Shown piece by piece: positions 51,686 to 60,384 of a stretch of DNA of 64,000 nucleotides (positions within the stretch are counted from its first letter, which is position 1; every line of letters begins with the position of its first letter). Where the stretch lies: NCBI GenBank assembly GCA_963708775.1, contig CAVPTI010000012.1, positions 434,001 to 498,000 of the forward strand, written 5' to 3'. Under the pieces are notes generated by a model. It searched no databases. It saw nothing but the letters and a program-made list of their open reading frames with translations, and was not told where the DNA came from. Source of the DNA: JAGVSR01 sp963708775 (GTDB lineage: Bacteria; Pseudomonadota; Alphaproteobacteria; Rhizobiales; Hyphomicrobiaceae). The position numbers and the translations under genes are program-made.

Positions 51686-53674
51686 ATGTTCTGGCGCAAT
51701 TCGAATGGTGGGGCGACATTGGAGACAAAAACAGTCCAGGAGACGAAAGCAGCGGCAGGTTTTGGCGCTCCCTATATTGTCAGAACGCTTGAGAATGGCG
51801 CCGGCCATGCCCCTATTCTCGAGGGCGTGAAATTCCCGATCCCGAACATATTGACCTCGCCGATCGACGTCTGGTTGCGAAATCTCCATGAGAAATATCG
51901 CGACACCATGCACGGGCACTTGGCGAGCTACATTCCGGAGTTGACCAACGCAGATCCCAAGCACTTCGGGATCGTGCTCGCCGCAGCCGATGGCAAGAGC
52001 TACGCTACCGGTGACAGCGAAGTTCTTTTCACCATCCAATCCATCTCGAAGCCGCTGGTGTACGGATTGGCGCTTGAGGACCACGGTTCGGATGCCGTGC
52101 TGAAGCGGGTGGGCGTGGAGCCGACGGGTGAAGCGTTCAATTCGATCGTGATGGATGAACTCAACAATCGACCGTTCAACCCGATGGTGAATGCGGGGGC
52201 GATTGCGACGACGGCCCTGATACGCGGCAACGGCTTCGAAGACCAATTCAAGCGCATCCTTGATATGTTCAGCCGCTATGCAGGGCGGCAGCTGACGGTG
52301 GACGAATCTGTTTTCGAGAGCGAACGCGCGACAGGCCACCGGAACAGAGCCATTGCGTACTTGCAGCTGAACTCCGGGATGATTGAAGAGCCGGTCTCTG
52401 AGCATCTCGATCTCTACTTCCGGCAGTGCGCAATCCTCGTCAGCGCGCGGGATCTTGCGATGATGGCGGCGACGCTGGCTAACAACGGTGTCAATCCGGT
52501 CACCAATGAGCGCGCGATCGCGCCAGAGCACGTGAAAACGGTGCTCAGCGTGATGGCCAGCTGCGGCATGTACGATTACTCGGGCGAGTGGGTGTACCGC
52601 GTGGGGCTTCCGGCCAAGAGCGGCGTTGGCGGTGGCATCATCGCGGTGCTGCCCGGGCAGTTCGGCGTCGGAACCTTCTCGCCACTGCTCGACGATCACG
52701 GCAACAGCCATCGCGGCATCGAGGTTTGTAAAGAACTCTCGCAGCGGTTCCATTTGCACGTCTACGATATGCACTTCGTCGCTGACAACATCGTGCGGCG
52801 GAGCTACCGCGGCGGCGGTGTGACGTCCAAACGCCTGCGCGGCGCACGCGAGCGTAAGGCGCTCGATTCCCATGGTCATCAGATCATCGCCTATGAACTT
52901 CAAGGCGGACTTTACTTCGCGACGGCCGAGCAACTCGTTCGGCGGATTGTTGAAGACAGCCCGCAATCAAAATACATCGTCCTCGATGGCCGGCGTATCA
53001 GTCGGGCCGATCAGAGCGCCCTCATGCTTTTGCGCGATCTCAATTTGTCGCTGGCCATCGAGGGCAAGGTGCTCGTCCTCGCGGCACTGCCGGAGCAGGT
53101 GCAGACCGACTGGCTGAAGCTGAATAGTGGCGCGGGTTTGGAGCTGTGCTTCGGGGATGTTGATGCAGCCCTGGAGTATTGCGAGACCAAAGTCATCCTC
53201 ACGGTTGATCCGGGCGCGATGGCTTCGGACGCGCTGCTGCCGCTGGCGGATATGGATATTCTTCGCGGATTTTCAGCCGATGAAATCGGCAAGCTTGCGC
53301 CATACATTGCAACCAGCAGTTATGATGCCGGCGCTTTCATCATTCGCGAGGGCGATGCGGCCGACCGGCTCTATCTGCTGGCGTCTGGTTCTGCGTCGGT
53401 CGATATCGTTTTGGATGATGCGAAGAGCCGTGTTCGGTTGGCGGCCTTCCGTCCCGGCGTGGCGTTTGGCGAGTTTGCCCTGTTCGATGGTGGACGACGT
53501 GTGGCGAACGTCGTGGCCGAGACGGCTGCGGTTTGTTACGTCCTGGATTTTTCTAATCTGGAGCGCTTGGAGGCGACCGAGCCGAAGCTTTATCGGCGGG
53601 TTCTGTTTGCGCTTGGTCGACTGCTGACGGACCGGCTGCGCCGCGTGACGGCGGAAGTGCGAGCGTTGACGTGA
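51686..53674 (+). CDS. glsA: Glutaminase fused to STAS and cyclic-nucleotide-binding domains
   Basis: A 662-residue three-domain protein. Residues about 50-365 are a serine-dependent glutaminase (beta-lactamase fold; catalytic Ser-x-x-Lys in TIQSISKPLVYG, Ser119 and Lys122; VMDELNNRPFNPMVNAGAIA; GEWVYRVGLPAKSGVGGGII). Residues about 398-505 are a STAS domain. Residues about 522-645 are a cyclic-nucleotide-binding domain (phosphate-binding GVAFGEFALFDGGRRVANVV). It hydrolyses glutamine to glutamate and ammonia, presumably gated by cAMP/cGMP. The stop overlaps the FecR gene start by four bases (53671-53674). Fused architecture is known in alphaproteobacteria. Confidence 0.93.
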   Translation: MFWRNSNGGATLETKTVQETKAAAGFGAPYIVRTLENGAGHAPILEGVKFPIPNILTSPIDVWLRNLHEKYRDTMHGHLASYIPELTNADPKHFGIVLAAADGKSYATGDSEVLFTIQSISKPLVYGLALEDHGSDAVLKRVGVEPTGEAFNSIVMDELNNRPFNPMVNAGAIATTALIRGNGFEDQFKRILDMFSRYAGRQLTVDESVFESERATGHRNRAIAYLQLNSGMIEEPVSEHLDLYFRQCAILVSARDLAMMAATLANNGVNPVTNERAIAPEHVKTVLSVMASCGMYDYSGEWVYRVGLPAKSGVGGGIIAVLPGQFGVGTFSPLLDDHGNSHRGIEVCKELSQRFHLHVYDMHFVADNIVRRSYRGGGVTSKRLRGARERKALDSHGHQIIAYELQGGLYFATAEQLVRRIVEDSPQSKYIVLDGRRISRADQSALMLLRDLNLSLAIEGKVLVLAALPEQVQTDWLKLNSGAGLELCFGDVDAALEYCETKVILTVDPGAMASDALLPLADMDILRGFSADEIGKLAPYIATSSYDAGAFIIREGDAADRLYLLASGSASVDIVLDDAKSRVRLAAFRPGVAFGEFALFDGGRRVANVVAETAAVCYVLDFSNLERLEATEPKLYRRVLFALGRLLTDRLRRVTAEVRALT

Positions 53675-54444
53675 TACTCGTCCGGGTATTGGCGGGCTTT
53701 GCAGTTTTGTGTCTGGCGTGCGGTGCGGTTGCAGCGGAGGCGCCGGAGATCGGGACGACCGTTGCCGTCAAGAACAAGGTGACGGTGGAGGCCGATCAAC
53801 TCGCGCGGCCTCTGATCAAGGGCGAGAACGTTCACCAGAACGAGATCGTCATCACGGAGAAGGCGGCGACAGCGGAGATCGAGTTAAAGGACAGTACCAA
53901 GCTTGCTGTCGGACCCTCTGCGCGGATCGTGCTCGACAAGTTCGTGTACGAGGACGGTACCCAGCCGGCGGCCATTTCGATCAACATGGCGAAGGGCGCG
54001 TTCCGGTTCATAACCGGAAACAGCCCCAAACCTGCGTATGAGATCAAGACGCCAACGGTTTCTCTGGCCGTGCGTGGGACGATTTTCGATGTCTATGTCG
54101 ACGGCGACGGGGAAACGGTTGTTCTGCTCCACGAAGGTGAGGTCGACATGTGCGCGGCGCCGGGATCATGCCGGCGGCACAACAAGCCCGGCCACGTGGT
54201 CCGCGTCGGGATAGACCGCGTTATCGGCGAGCCACTGCTATGGACCGGCTCGCTGATGAAGGGGCTCGGTGTCGCGACGGTGTTTCCGTTTGTCGGCCGC
54301 AAACTCGTCATCGACCCCGTACGACGGCTGTCACGGGTTGGGTTGTCAACCGGCCGGACAGTAGCCGGGAAGGTGATCCGAACACCCGGCCGTGCCGCTC
54401 GCGGGATTGGGCGGACATTGCGGAAGTTCCGGCCGCGATTCTAA
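53671..54444 (+). CDS. Exported FecR-domain protein
   Basis: A 257-residue protein with a signal peptide (ILVRVLAGFAVLCLACGAVA) and a FecR-type beta-rich domain, residues about 25-150 (TVAVKNKVTVEADQLARPL, KDSTKLAVGPSARIVLDKF, MAKGAFRFITGNSPKPAYEI, TPTVSLAVRGTIFDVYVDGD). The C-terminal 90 residues are basic and Arg-rich. There is no anti-sigma helix, so it is likely a periplasmic structural or sensing protein. The GTG start overlaps the glutaminase stop by four bases, so the two are co-translated. Convergent with the dynamin operon, 25 bases apart. Confidence 0.85.
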   Translation: MILVRVLAGFAVLCLACGAVAAEAPEIGTTVAVKNKVTVEADQLARPLIKGENVHQNEIVITEKAATAEIELKDSTKLAVGPSARIVLDKFVYEDGTQPAAISINMAKGAFRFITGNSPKPAYEIKTPTVSLAVRGTIFDVYVDGDGETVVLLHEGEVDMCAAPGSCRRHNKPGHVVRVGIDRVIGEPLLWTGSLMKGLGVATVFPFVGRKLVIDPVRRLSRVGLSTGRTVAGKVIRTPGRAARGIGRTLRKFRPRF

Positions 54445-54469
54445 CGGATCACGCAGCTGCCGGTTTTGA

Positions 54470-55774
54470 TCACGCATTGGCTTGCGTGCGGGACGTGTCG
54501 ATCGCTTGTCGGTGCGATGCAAGCCATCTCCCCAGTTCGGCGAACGCGCCGTCCAGGTCTGCAAGCGAGAGAAGTGTCGCGCGCGCGGCTTCACGTTGCT
54601 CGCGGACGTCGGGGGATTTGTAGCGCGACGATGTCGCCAGGATGCGCAGCACGGCCGTCAAATCAGATTTCAAGACGGATGCCCGCTGGGTCGTGATTTG
54701 CCCGGGTGGTTCGGGTGTTCGGATCGGCACTGACAAAGGTGACTGCCGTGCTGGGCCGCGGATGACGCCGGGGCGCAAGACTTCAGCGGTGTGTGCGAAG
54801 GCGTGGAGAAGTGACTCCAGCGCATGATCGAGGGAAAGGCGTGTCGCATCATGGTCGGCAATGAGCTGCTCGGCAACAGCGTTCCACTTTGAAAGTGCGG
54901 GTGCCGCTTCGGGCCGGACGGCGTTCAGCCCGAACTCATAGAGTGCCAGACGAGCGAGGCGGCGAGTGATGCGCCTTGCTTTGGCCAAGCGGCGTTCGCG
55001 GATAGACTGTGCAGAGGTTTCGATTGCTGCGCGGACAGTTGCGGCGTCGCTTGCAAGAGTTTCGGCCGAGTCACCGGCTTCATCGTTCTCGGCATCTGGA
55101 TCGGCGGCGGAGACCAGCAGCACCTCGCGGAAGAGGCCGCGTGAGACAGAGGTGAGCCGCCGGAGAACCTGGGCGCAATCGTCGTCGGAATAGAAGCTGT
55201 CTTTATGTGTCGCCACAAGCAGCGCATGCTTGTGGCAGCGGGACGGCACTGTGGACCAGAGGTTGCGATCGCTTTCCGTCCAGGCACGCGTGGCGACGGT
55301 ACACCAGATTGCGATGTCGGCGTCGGCGGCGAAGACAGCGGGCGTTTGAGTTGCCGGAGTGTCGAGCAGTTGGTGGTGCTGAAGCCAGGGCAGGGGCAGG
55401 CGAATTTCGACGGCGCGGTAATCGAGATCCGTCAGTGCGTCGTCTTCGTTACCATCGATGCGAATCTGAATGCCGTTGGTATCGACGCCGAAAAGGGCGG
55501 CAGATTCGGCGTAGCTGACGAGAACAGGCACGCCCGTATTGGCGACGACGCTGATCGGGAGCAGGCCCTTGCCGAGGATGAGATCGGTGAGGGAGCTTTT
55601 GCCGGAATTGTACTCGCCCAGGATCACGATGCGGAGCGGTCGGCGGAGCATGGATTCGATGCGCGAAAGACCAGCGATGCAAACGGGGATCGCCGGATCA
55701 TCAACGCGCAGGTTCTGAAGCCGTTCGCGAGCGGCGCGGAGGGCCGAGGCGTAGAGTTGCCATTCGCTGGTCAT
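54470..55774 (-). CDS. Dynamin-like GTPase, second of a tandem pair
   Basis: A 434-residue GTPase of the bacterial dynamin-like type. P-loop GEYNSGKSS (53-61) in RIVILGEYNSGKSSLTDLIL, G2-like VVANTGVPVLV, G3 DTPA (138-141; Ala replaces the usual Gly) in HHQLLDTPATQTPAVFA, G4 THKD (189-192). The C-terminal 200 residues are helical. The DTPA change may lower GTP hydrolysis. The start at 55774 overlaps the stop of the partner gene by four bases (ATGA). Dynamin-like pairs often form hetero-oligomers that remodel or protect membranes. Confidence 0.82.
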   Translation of the reverse strand: MTSEWQLYASALRAARERLQNLRVDDPAIPVCIAGLSRIESMLRRPLRIVILGEYNSGKSSLTDLILGKGLLPISVVANTGVPVLVSYAESAALFGVDTNGIQIRIDGNEDDALTDLDYRAVEIRLPLPWLQHHQLLDTPATQTPAVFAADADIAIWCTVATRAWTESDRNLWSTVPSRCHKHALLVATHKDSFYSDDDCAQVLRRLTSVSRGLFREVLLVSAADPDAENDEAGDSAETLASDAATVRAAIETSAQSIRERRLAKARRITRRLARLALYEFGLNAVRPEAAPALSKWNAVAEQLIADHDATRLSLDHALESLLHAFAHTAEVLRPGVIRGPARQSPLSVPIRTPEPPGQITTQRASVLKSDLTAVLRILATSSRYKSPDVREQREAARATLLSLADLDGAFAELGRWLASHRQAIDTSRTQANA

Positions 55775-57948
55775 TTCGGTGGACCTCCTGGCCTGAAGAT
55801 CTGCTCGACGTCGCGGGCGAGGTATTCGAGGTACTGGGTCAAAGCTTCGGTGTCCTTGAGCCGCTGCGCCTGGGCGGTGATCCGCTCGTCGAAGCGCGTC
55901 GTGAGGCCGTCCTGCACGCCATCCTCCTGCATCAGGCGATCGAGCCGGCGCTGGAGCGCTTGCTGAATGTTCCGGCAAGCGCCGAGCGCCCAGCCAATGG
56001 TGGTCGTTGCAAAATCGTGGAAGGTGCGTGCTGCGGAAGCGGCAAGTTCGTCAGCGACCTGCGAAAACTCGGCCCTGATCAGCGCTTCGATCTTGGCGCC
56101 GGCCTGTTCGGCGCTGGCTGAGCGGTTCCAGAAGGCTTGCCAGCGGGAGCGATCGAGATCGAGCACCAGCATGCGGCTCAAGGGAAGGCTGGCGGGGACC
56201 GGAATCGAGAGCCCTTGCTGCTGTGGCACGGGTATCTGTGGGGCCGGAACAACGGTCTGCAAAAGCTTGAAGAGTTCAGGAATGAGGCGAGCGTTGAAGC
56301 CGAGCAGGCGTTCGGACGATTCCTTAAAGCCGTTGCGGAACGTGTCGGCGAGCGCGCGGCGCAATTCGAAGCCCTCGTGGGTCCAGGTGGCCGTCGATGC
56401 GCCGCGTGCAAGGCTGTCGGTCAGAACCTTGCGTTCGCGCGCGGCATGGGCGTCGACGAGTTTGAGGAGGGCGGCGCGAAGGCGGGCTTGTTCCTCATCG
56501 ATCACGCGTACGAAGAGTTCGCCAATGGCTTTGGCAGAAGCATCGATGTTTGAGGACACCGCGATGAGGAGATCGCGTTCGCGGGCGTGAATGGCGGGGC
56601 TGTCGTTATGGATGCCGATAGTGGTGGCTGCCTGCTGGCGGCGGGCGCGATCAGCGAGCAGAAGCTGCAGTTCAGCTTCGGCGGCACGTTCGCAGGCGCG
56701 GGACATATCGGCGAAACCGCGGGCGACGAGGCTGAGAGAAAAGGCCGGGCTAGCAATGCCGGTGACGAATTCAAATGCATCATAGAGTGCAGGCATGCCG
56801 GACATTGCATGGAGAGCATGACTGACCCGTGCCTGGGTGTCGGGACGGGCAAGGGCTTTGGGGTCAGCGTCGCCCGGTTTCAGGAGGCCGCTGCGAAAGA
56901 GATGGGCGGCGGACGGACGCTTCAAAGTTTTGGCGACAGCTTGCGGTTCAAAGGCTAGTGCCTGCATGGCCCACCAGGCACTGCCGGGGACGACGGGAAT
57001 GCTGGCGCCAGGGAATTCTTCCGCCAGACGTTCGCGAACGAAGCGCAGCACTTGCGGCAATTCGTTTGCGACGTCGGAGAGTTCGTCGATGCGGTTGAGC
57101 AGGACGATGACCCGATCTTTGTTGAGGCCGCGCATAAAGCGCAGCAGCGCGACGTCCTGCGCTGAGAGCGGCTGACGGGCGGTGAGCACGATAATGTAGG
57201 CATCGGCGGCGCCGAGTGAGCGGCGCGTGATCTCATCGCGAACGAGCGATGGATCGTTGATGCCGGGGGTGTCGGTCACCGTGGTGGGGAAATCGAAGGG
57301 GCCACCGGGCAGATACAAGTCGGCGCTACGCGTAATTTCCGAGTAGCGGCCGATGTCGTTTCCGTCACCAAATTCTCCGGAGCAGATGTAGCGCTCGAGA
57401 AGTCCCGGATGAAGCGACTTGAAGAGGTGCCCGCGGCCGATCAGCTGCTCGAACTCTGGGCCGAGCTTCAGGCGCGCCCGTTCGGCGAGAGCATAGGTTT
57501 CCGTTTGAAGTATGCGCGGTTCAAATCCGGGTACGAGGCGTTCCGTCAATTCTCGAAAGCGGCCCGCTCCGTTTGCGATTTCGCCCCACTCGTTGGCGTC
57601 CATGAAGGAGAAGCGGACGGCACCGTCTTGCGGAAGGGCCTGAGCGAAGTGGAGGTTCGTGACGGCTGTCGTCCACGGTGTTACGGCGGTGGGTAGCAAA
57701 CGCGGGTGGCGGACGAAGGCGTTGATGAACGTGCTCTTGCCGGATTTGATCTGGCCGACGACCGCAATGCGAACAGTCATCCGGGCAATCTTGGCCAGCG
57801 CATCGGTGACGAGGGGACGAGATTGCGGCTCGACGAGGCTACTCATGACAGCACCGCACGACAGGAGCTGCTGGCGCACGTTCTCAAGCCGCGCGCCCAG
57901 GAGTTGGCGCGGTGTTTCGGTCGTCCGCTGCATCGGGTCGGCGTTCAC
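55771..57948 (-). CDS. Dynamin-like GTPase, first of a tandem pair
   Basis: A 725-residue GTPase. P-loop GQIKSGKST (65-73) in RIAVVGQIKSGKSTFINAFV, G2 TPWTTAVTNLH, G3 DTPGIND (226-232), G4 NRID (285-288) in VIVLLNRIDELSD. A long helical stalk follows (about 400-725) with heptad-rich segments, as in bacterial dynamin-like proteins. No full membrane helix; membrane contact would be through a paddle-like segment. Start is a GTG at 57948, with an ATG at 57933 as alternative. It overlaps its partner downstream and follows a membrane-anchored Sel1-like gene by 21 bases. Confidence 0.85.
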   Translation of the reverse strand: MNADPMQRTTETPRQLLGARLENVRQQLLSCGAVMSSLVEPQSRPLVTDALAKIARMTVRIAVVGQIKSGKSTFINAFVRHPRLLPTAVTPWTTAVTNLHFAQALPQDGAVRFSFMDANEWGEIANGAGRFRELTERLVPGFEPRILQTETYALAERARLKLGPEFEQLIGRGHLFKSLHPGLLERYICSGEFGDGNDIGRYSEITRSADLYLPGGPFDFPTTVTDTPGINDPSLVRDEITRRSLGAADAYIIVLTARQPLSAQDVALLRFMRGLNKDRVIVLLNRIDELSDVANELPQVLRFVRERLAEEFPGASIPVVPGSAWWAMQALAFEPQAVAKTLKRPSAAHLFRSGLLKPGDADPKALARPDTQARVSHALHAMSGMPALYDAFEFVTGIASPAFSLSLVARGFADMSRACERAAEAELQLLLADRARRQQAATTIGIHNDSPAIHARERDLLIAVSSNIDASAKAIGELFVRVIDEEQARLRAALLKLVDAHAARERKVLTDSLARGASTATWTHEGFELRRALADTFRNGFKESSERLLGFNARLIPELFKLLQTVVPAPQIPVPQQQGLSIPVPASLPLSRMLVLDLDRSRWQAFWNRSASAEQAGAKIEALIRAEFSQVADELAASAARTFHDFATTTIGWALGACRNIQQALQRRLDRLMQEDGVQDGLTTRFDERITAQAQRLKDTEALTQYLEYLARDVEQIFRPGGPPK

Positions 57949-57969
57949 GCGTACGTTTTCTTTCGCTGC

Positions 57970-58608
57970 TCAGCGGCCGCTGGACTGAGGCGGAATCGCT
58001 GCATCTGCCATTCCCAGTTCGCGGGCGCGGTCGTACCACACGCGGGCCAGCTCCGGGTTGGTTTCGCGGGTGCCCGGCGGTGTTACCGGCTTTGCCGTTG
58101 GGCTCGGATCGTAAGTGCGGGCGAGTTCAAGGGCTGCCGCACCGGAGCCCAACTCAGCCGCACGGTGCAGAAGTTCACGCGCGCCGTCGATGTTGCCTTT
58201 CTCCAAAAGGAGGACGGCGCTGCGGACCAACTCCATGGACGCGTCGCCGCGGTCGTTCATGGGCGAGGCTAAGCCGGAGGGTGTCATTCCGAAGGATTTG
58301 ACCGCGGAAGGCAGCGTTGCGCGCTCCTCTGCTGACATCAGCACGTAAACGGTGGCGGTTGAGATGAGAGCCGCGATCACGCCTGCGAGCAATGCCGCTG
58401 ATCTCGGAGAGACCGTCTGCTGCGGCTTTTCCGCAATGGGCGCGATACCTTCTTCGGGGTCGAGCGCCCCGCGCAGGGTGCCGACATAGTCCCGCTGCTC
58501 AGCGTCTTCATTCGAATTTGCGCCGGCGGATCGCCGGCTATCAAGCCCGTCAAGTCGGCGAAGAAGACGCTTCAACTCGGCCATTTTGGTTTCGTCACTC
58601 GGTGCCAT
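57970..58608 (-). CDS. Membrane-anchored protein with Sel1-like repeats
   Basis: A 212-residue protein: cytoplasmic N-terminus (1-68), one membrane helix (71-91, AALLAGVIAALISTATVYVL), then a periplasmic helical part with Sel1/TPR-like repeats (EKGNIDGARELLHRAAELGS, LARVWYDRARELGMADAA). Sel1 repeats bind proteins. The ATG at 58608 is the first with a family-like start. It is the first gene of the transcript that continues into the two dynamin-like GTPase genes, so it may anchor or recruit them. No named family. Confidence 0.72.
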   Translation of the reverse strand: MAPSDETKMAELKRLLRRLDGLDSRRSAGANSNEDAEQRDYVGTLRGALDPEEGIAPIAEKPQQTVSPRSAALLAGVIAALISTATVYVLMSAEERATLPSAVKSFGMTPSGLASPMNDRGDASMELVRSAVLLLEKGNIDGARELLHRAAELGSGAAALELARTYDPSPTAKPVTPPGTRETNPELARVWYDRARELGMADAAIPPQSSGR

Positions 58609-58889
58609 GGTCGCATTATCCCGTTTCACATGCGCTCGGCGGCGCCTGTTTTGTCGGAGACTTAGATAACCCACACCGTTTTGCGAATAAGCGGCACATC
58701 TCGCCGTTATCCGCTGGTCTCTAGTCGTAACTCAGGCGACTAAACCCGACAACGGTGCATCGCGCGCTTCAATTGGGCAGGTCGGTCAGAAATCAAGCAA
58801 ATCAAGGTGAAACCGGCTGCGTCAACATTAGCTCGCTTATGAGCGTAACGGGTGGCAAAGAGCTTTATTCCGCGGGGAACTTATCGGTT

Positions 58890-60362
58890 ATGCAAATTCG
58901 TTCGGAACGATCGACATGGCGCCTTTGGTCTGCGCGGACGGGCACCGCCCTTGTCGCATCCATCGTGCTGTCAGATGCGGCATGGGCTGCGCCGGACAAA
59001 GGCGACACGGCCTTCGTGATGCTGGCGACCGTTCTGGTCTTATTGATGACGGTGCCGGGACTGGCCTTGTTCTACTGCGGGCTGGTGCGCACGAAGAACG
59101 TGCTGGCGACGATGATGCAGGTGTTCATGACGGTCGCGGTCGTGTGCCTGATCTGGATGGTTTACGGATACAGTCTGGCGTTCACCGCGGGGAGCGGAAC
59201 CGGGCCATTTGTCGGAGATCTTTCGAAGGCGTTTCTGATGGGTGTCACGCCGGATAGCACCGCGGCGACGTTCTCCCCTGGGGTGTACATCCCCGAGTTC
59301 GCCTACATCTGGTTCCAAATGATGTTTGCTGCGATCACGCCGGCGCTGATCGTCGGGGCGTTCGCCGAGCGGATGCGGTTCGCGGCCGTCATGCTGTTCA
59401 TGGTGCTGTGGGTGACGTTCGTCTACTGCCCGATTGCGCACATGGTCTGGTACTGGCCGGGGCCGGATGCACTGATCGATGCGGCGCGCAGAATTGAGCT
59501 GGCAACTCCAGAGGCGCGGGCGGCGGCGGAGGCCGATCTGCAGCGGCTGATCGAAACATCGGGCTTAGCGTTCCAATGGGGCGTGCTCGACTTCGCAGGC
59601 GGCACGGTGGTGCATGTGAACGCTGGGATCGCAGGGCTCGTGGGAGCGATCCTGATCGGGCCGCGATCGGGTTACGGGCGGGAGCCGATGCCGCCGCATT
59701 CGCTGACGCTCAGCATGGTGGGCGCGGCGCTGCTCTGGGTTGGCTGGTTTGGCTTCAACTGCGGGTCCGCCCTGGAGGCGAATGGCACGGCGGCACTGGC
59801 CATGGGCAACACGTTCGGGGCCGCGGCTGCCGCGGCGGTCGCTTGGACGAGCGTGGAATGGCTGACAAAGGGGAAGCCCACGTCGCTGGGCTTCATCACA
59901 GGCATGGTGATCGGTCTCGTCGCGGTGACGCCCGCCTCGGGCTTTGCGGGGCCGATGGGAAGTATTGCGCTCGGGATCGTCGCGGGGTTGACGGGATTTC
60001 TCGCGTGCACATGGCTAAAGCGAATCTTCGGGTACGATGACAGTCTGGATGTGTTCGGCGTTCACTGTGTCGGTGGCATTCTCGGTGCGCTGGCGACGGG
60101 ATTGCTGGTCGCGCCGGCGCTGGGCGGCACGGGTGTCGCTGATTATGTGACAAAGCCGGGACAGATCACGGTCGTTTATGACCTGGCATCGCAGATGGCG
60201 GCGCAGGTTAAGACAGTCGCGATCACGCTGGTGTGGTCGGGCGCGCTGTCGGCCATCTTCTTCCGGCTCATCGATCTCACGATCGGATTGAGGCCGATCC
60301 GCGAGAAAGAGCGGACGGGGCTCGATCTGACGGACCACGGTGAGCGCGGGTATCATTTCTGA
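58890..60362 (+). CDS. amtB: Ammonium transporter (Amt family)
   Basis: A 490-residue Amt protein with a cleaved signal peptide (SIVLSDAAWAAPDKG) and eleven predicted membrane helices. Seen: VPGLALFYCGLVRTKNVLAT (the Amt signature), the pore His residues in GGTVVHVNAGIAGLVG and FGVHCVGGILGALATGL, and the C-terminal regulatory end GLDLTDHGERGYHF that binds GlnK in relatives. A glnK gene is usually upstream but is not in this window. Start is uncertain: ATG 58890 is used; the frame is open to 58755. Confidence 0.93.
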   Translation: MQIRSERSTWRLWSARTGTALVASIVLSDAAWAAPDKGDTAFVMLATVLVLLMTVPGLALFYCGLVRTKNVLATMMQVFMTVAVVCLIWMVYGYSLAFTAGSGTGPFVGDLSKAFLMGVTPDSTAATFSPGVYIPEFAYIWFQMMFAAITPALIVGAFAERMRFAAVMLFMVLWVTFVYCPIAHMVWYWPGPDALIDAARRIELATPEARAAAEADLQRLIETSGLAFQWGVLDFAGGTVVHVNAGIAGLVGAILIGPRSGYGREPMPPHSLTLSMVGAALLWVGWFGFNCGSALEANGTAALAMGNTFGAAAAAAVAWTSVEWLTKGKPTSLGFITGMVIGLVAVTPASGFAGPMGSIALGIVAGLTGFLACTWLKRIFGYDDSLDVFGVHCVGGILGALATGLLVAPALGGTGVADYVTKPGQITVVYDLASQMAAQVKTVAITLVWSGALSAIFFRLIDLTIGLRPIREKERTGLDLTDHGERGYHF

Positions 60363-60384
60363 CCCGCGCTACCCGGTGCTCCGC

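Noticed and set aside
51632..52966. 444-codon minus-strand frame
   Set aside because: Antisense to the glutaminase domain.
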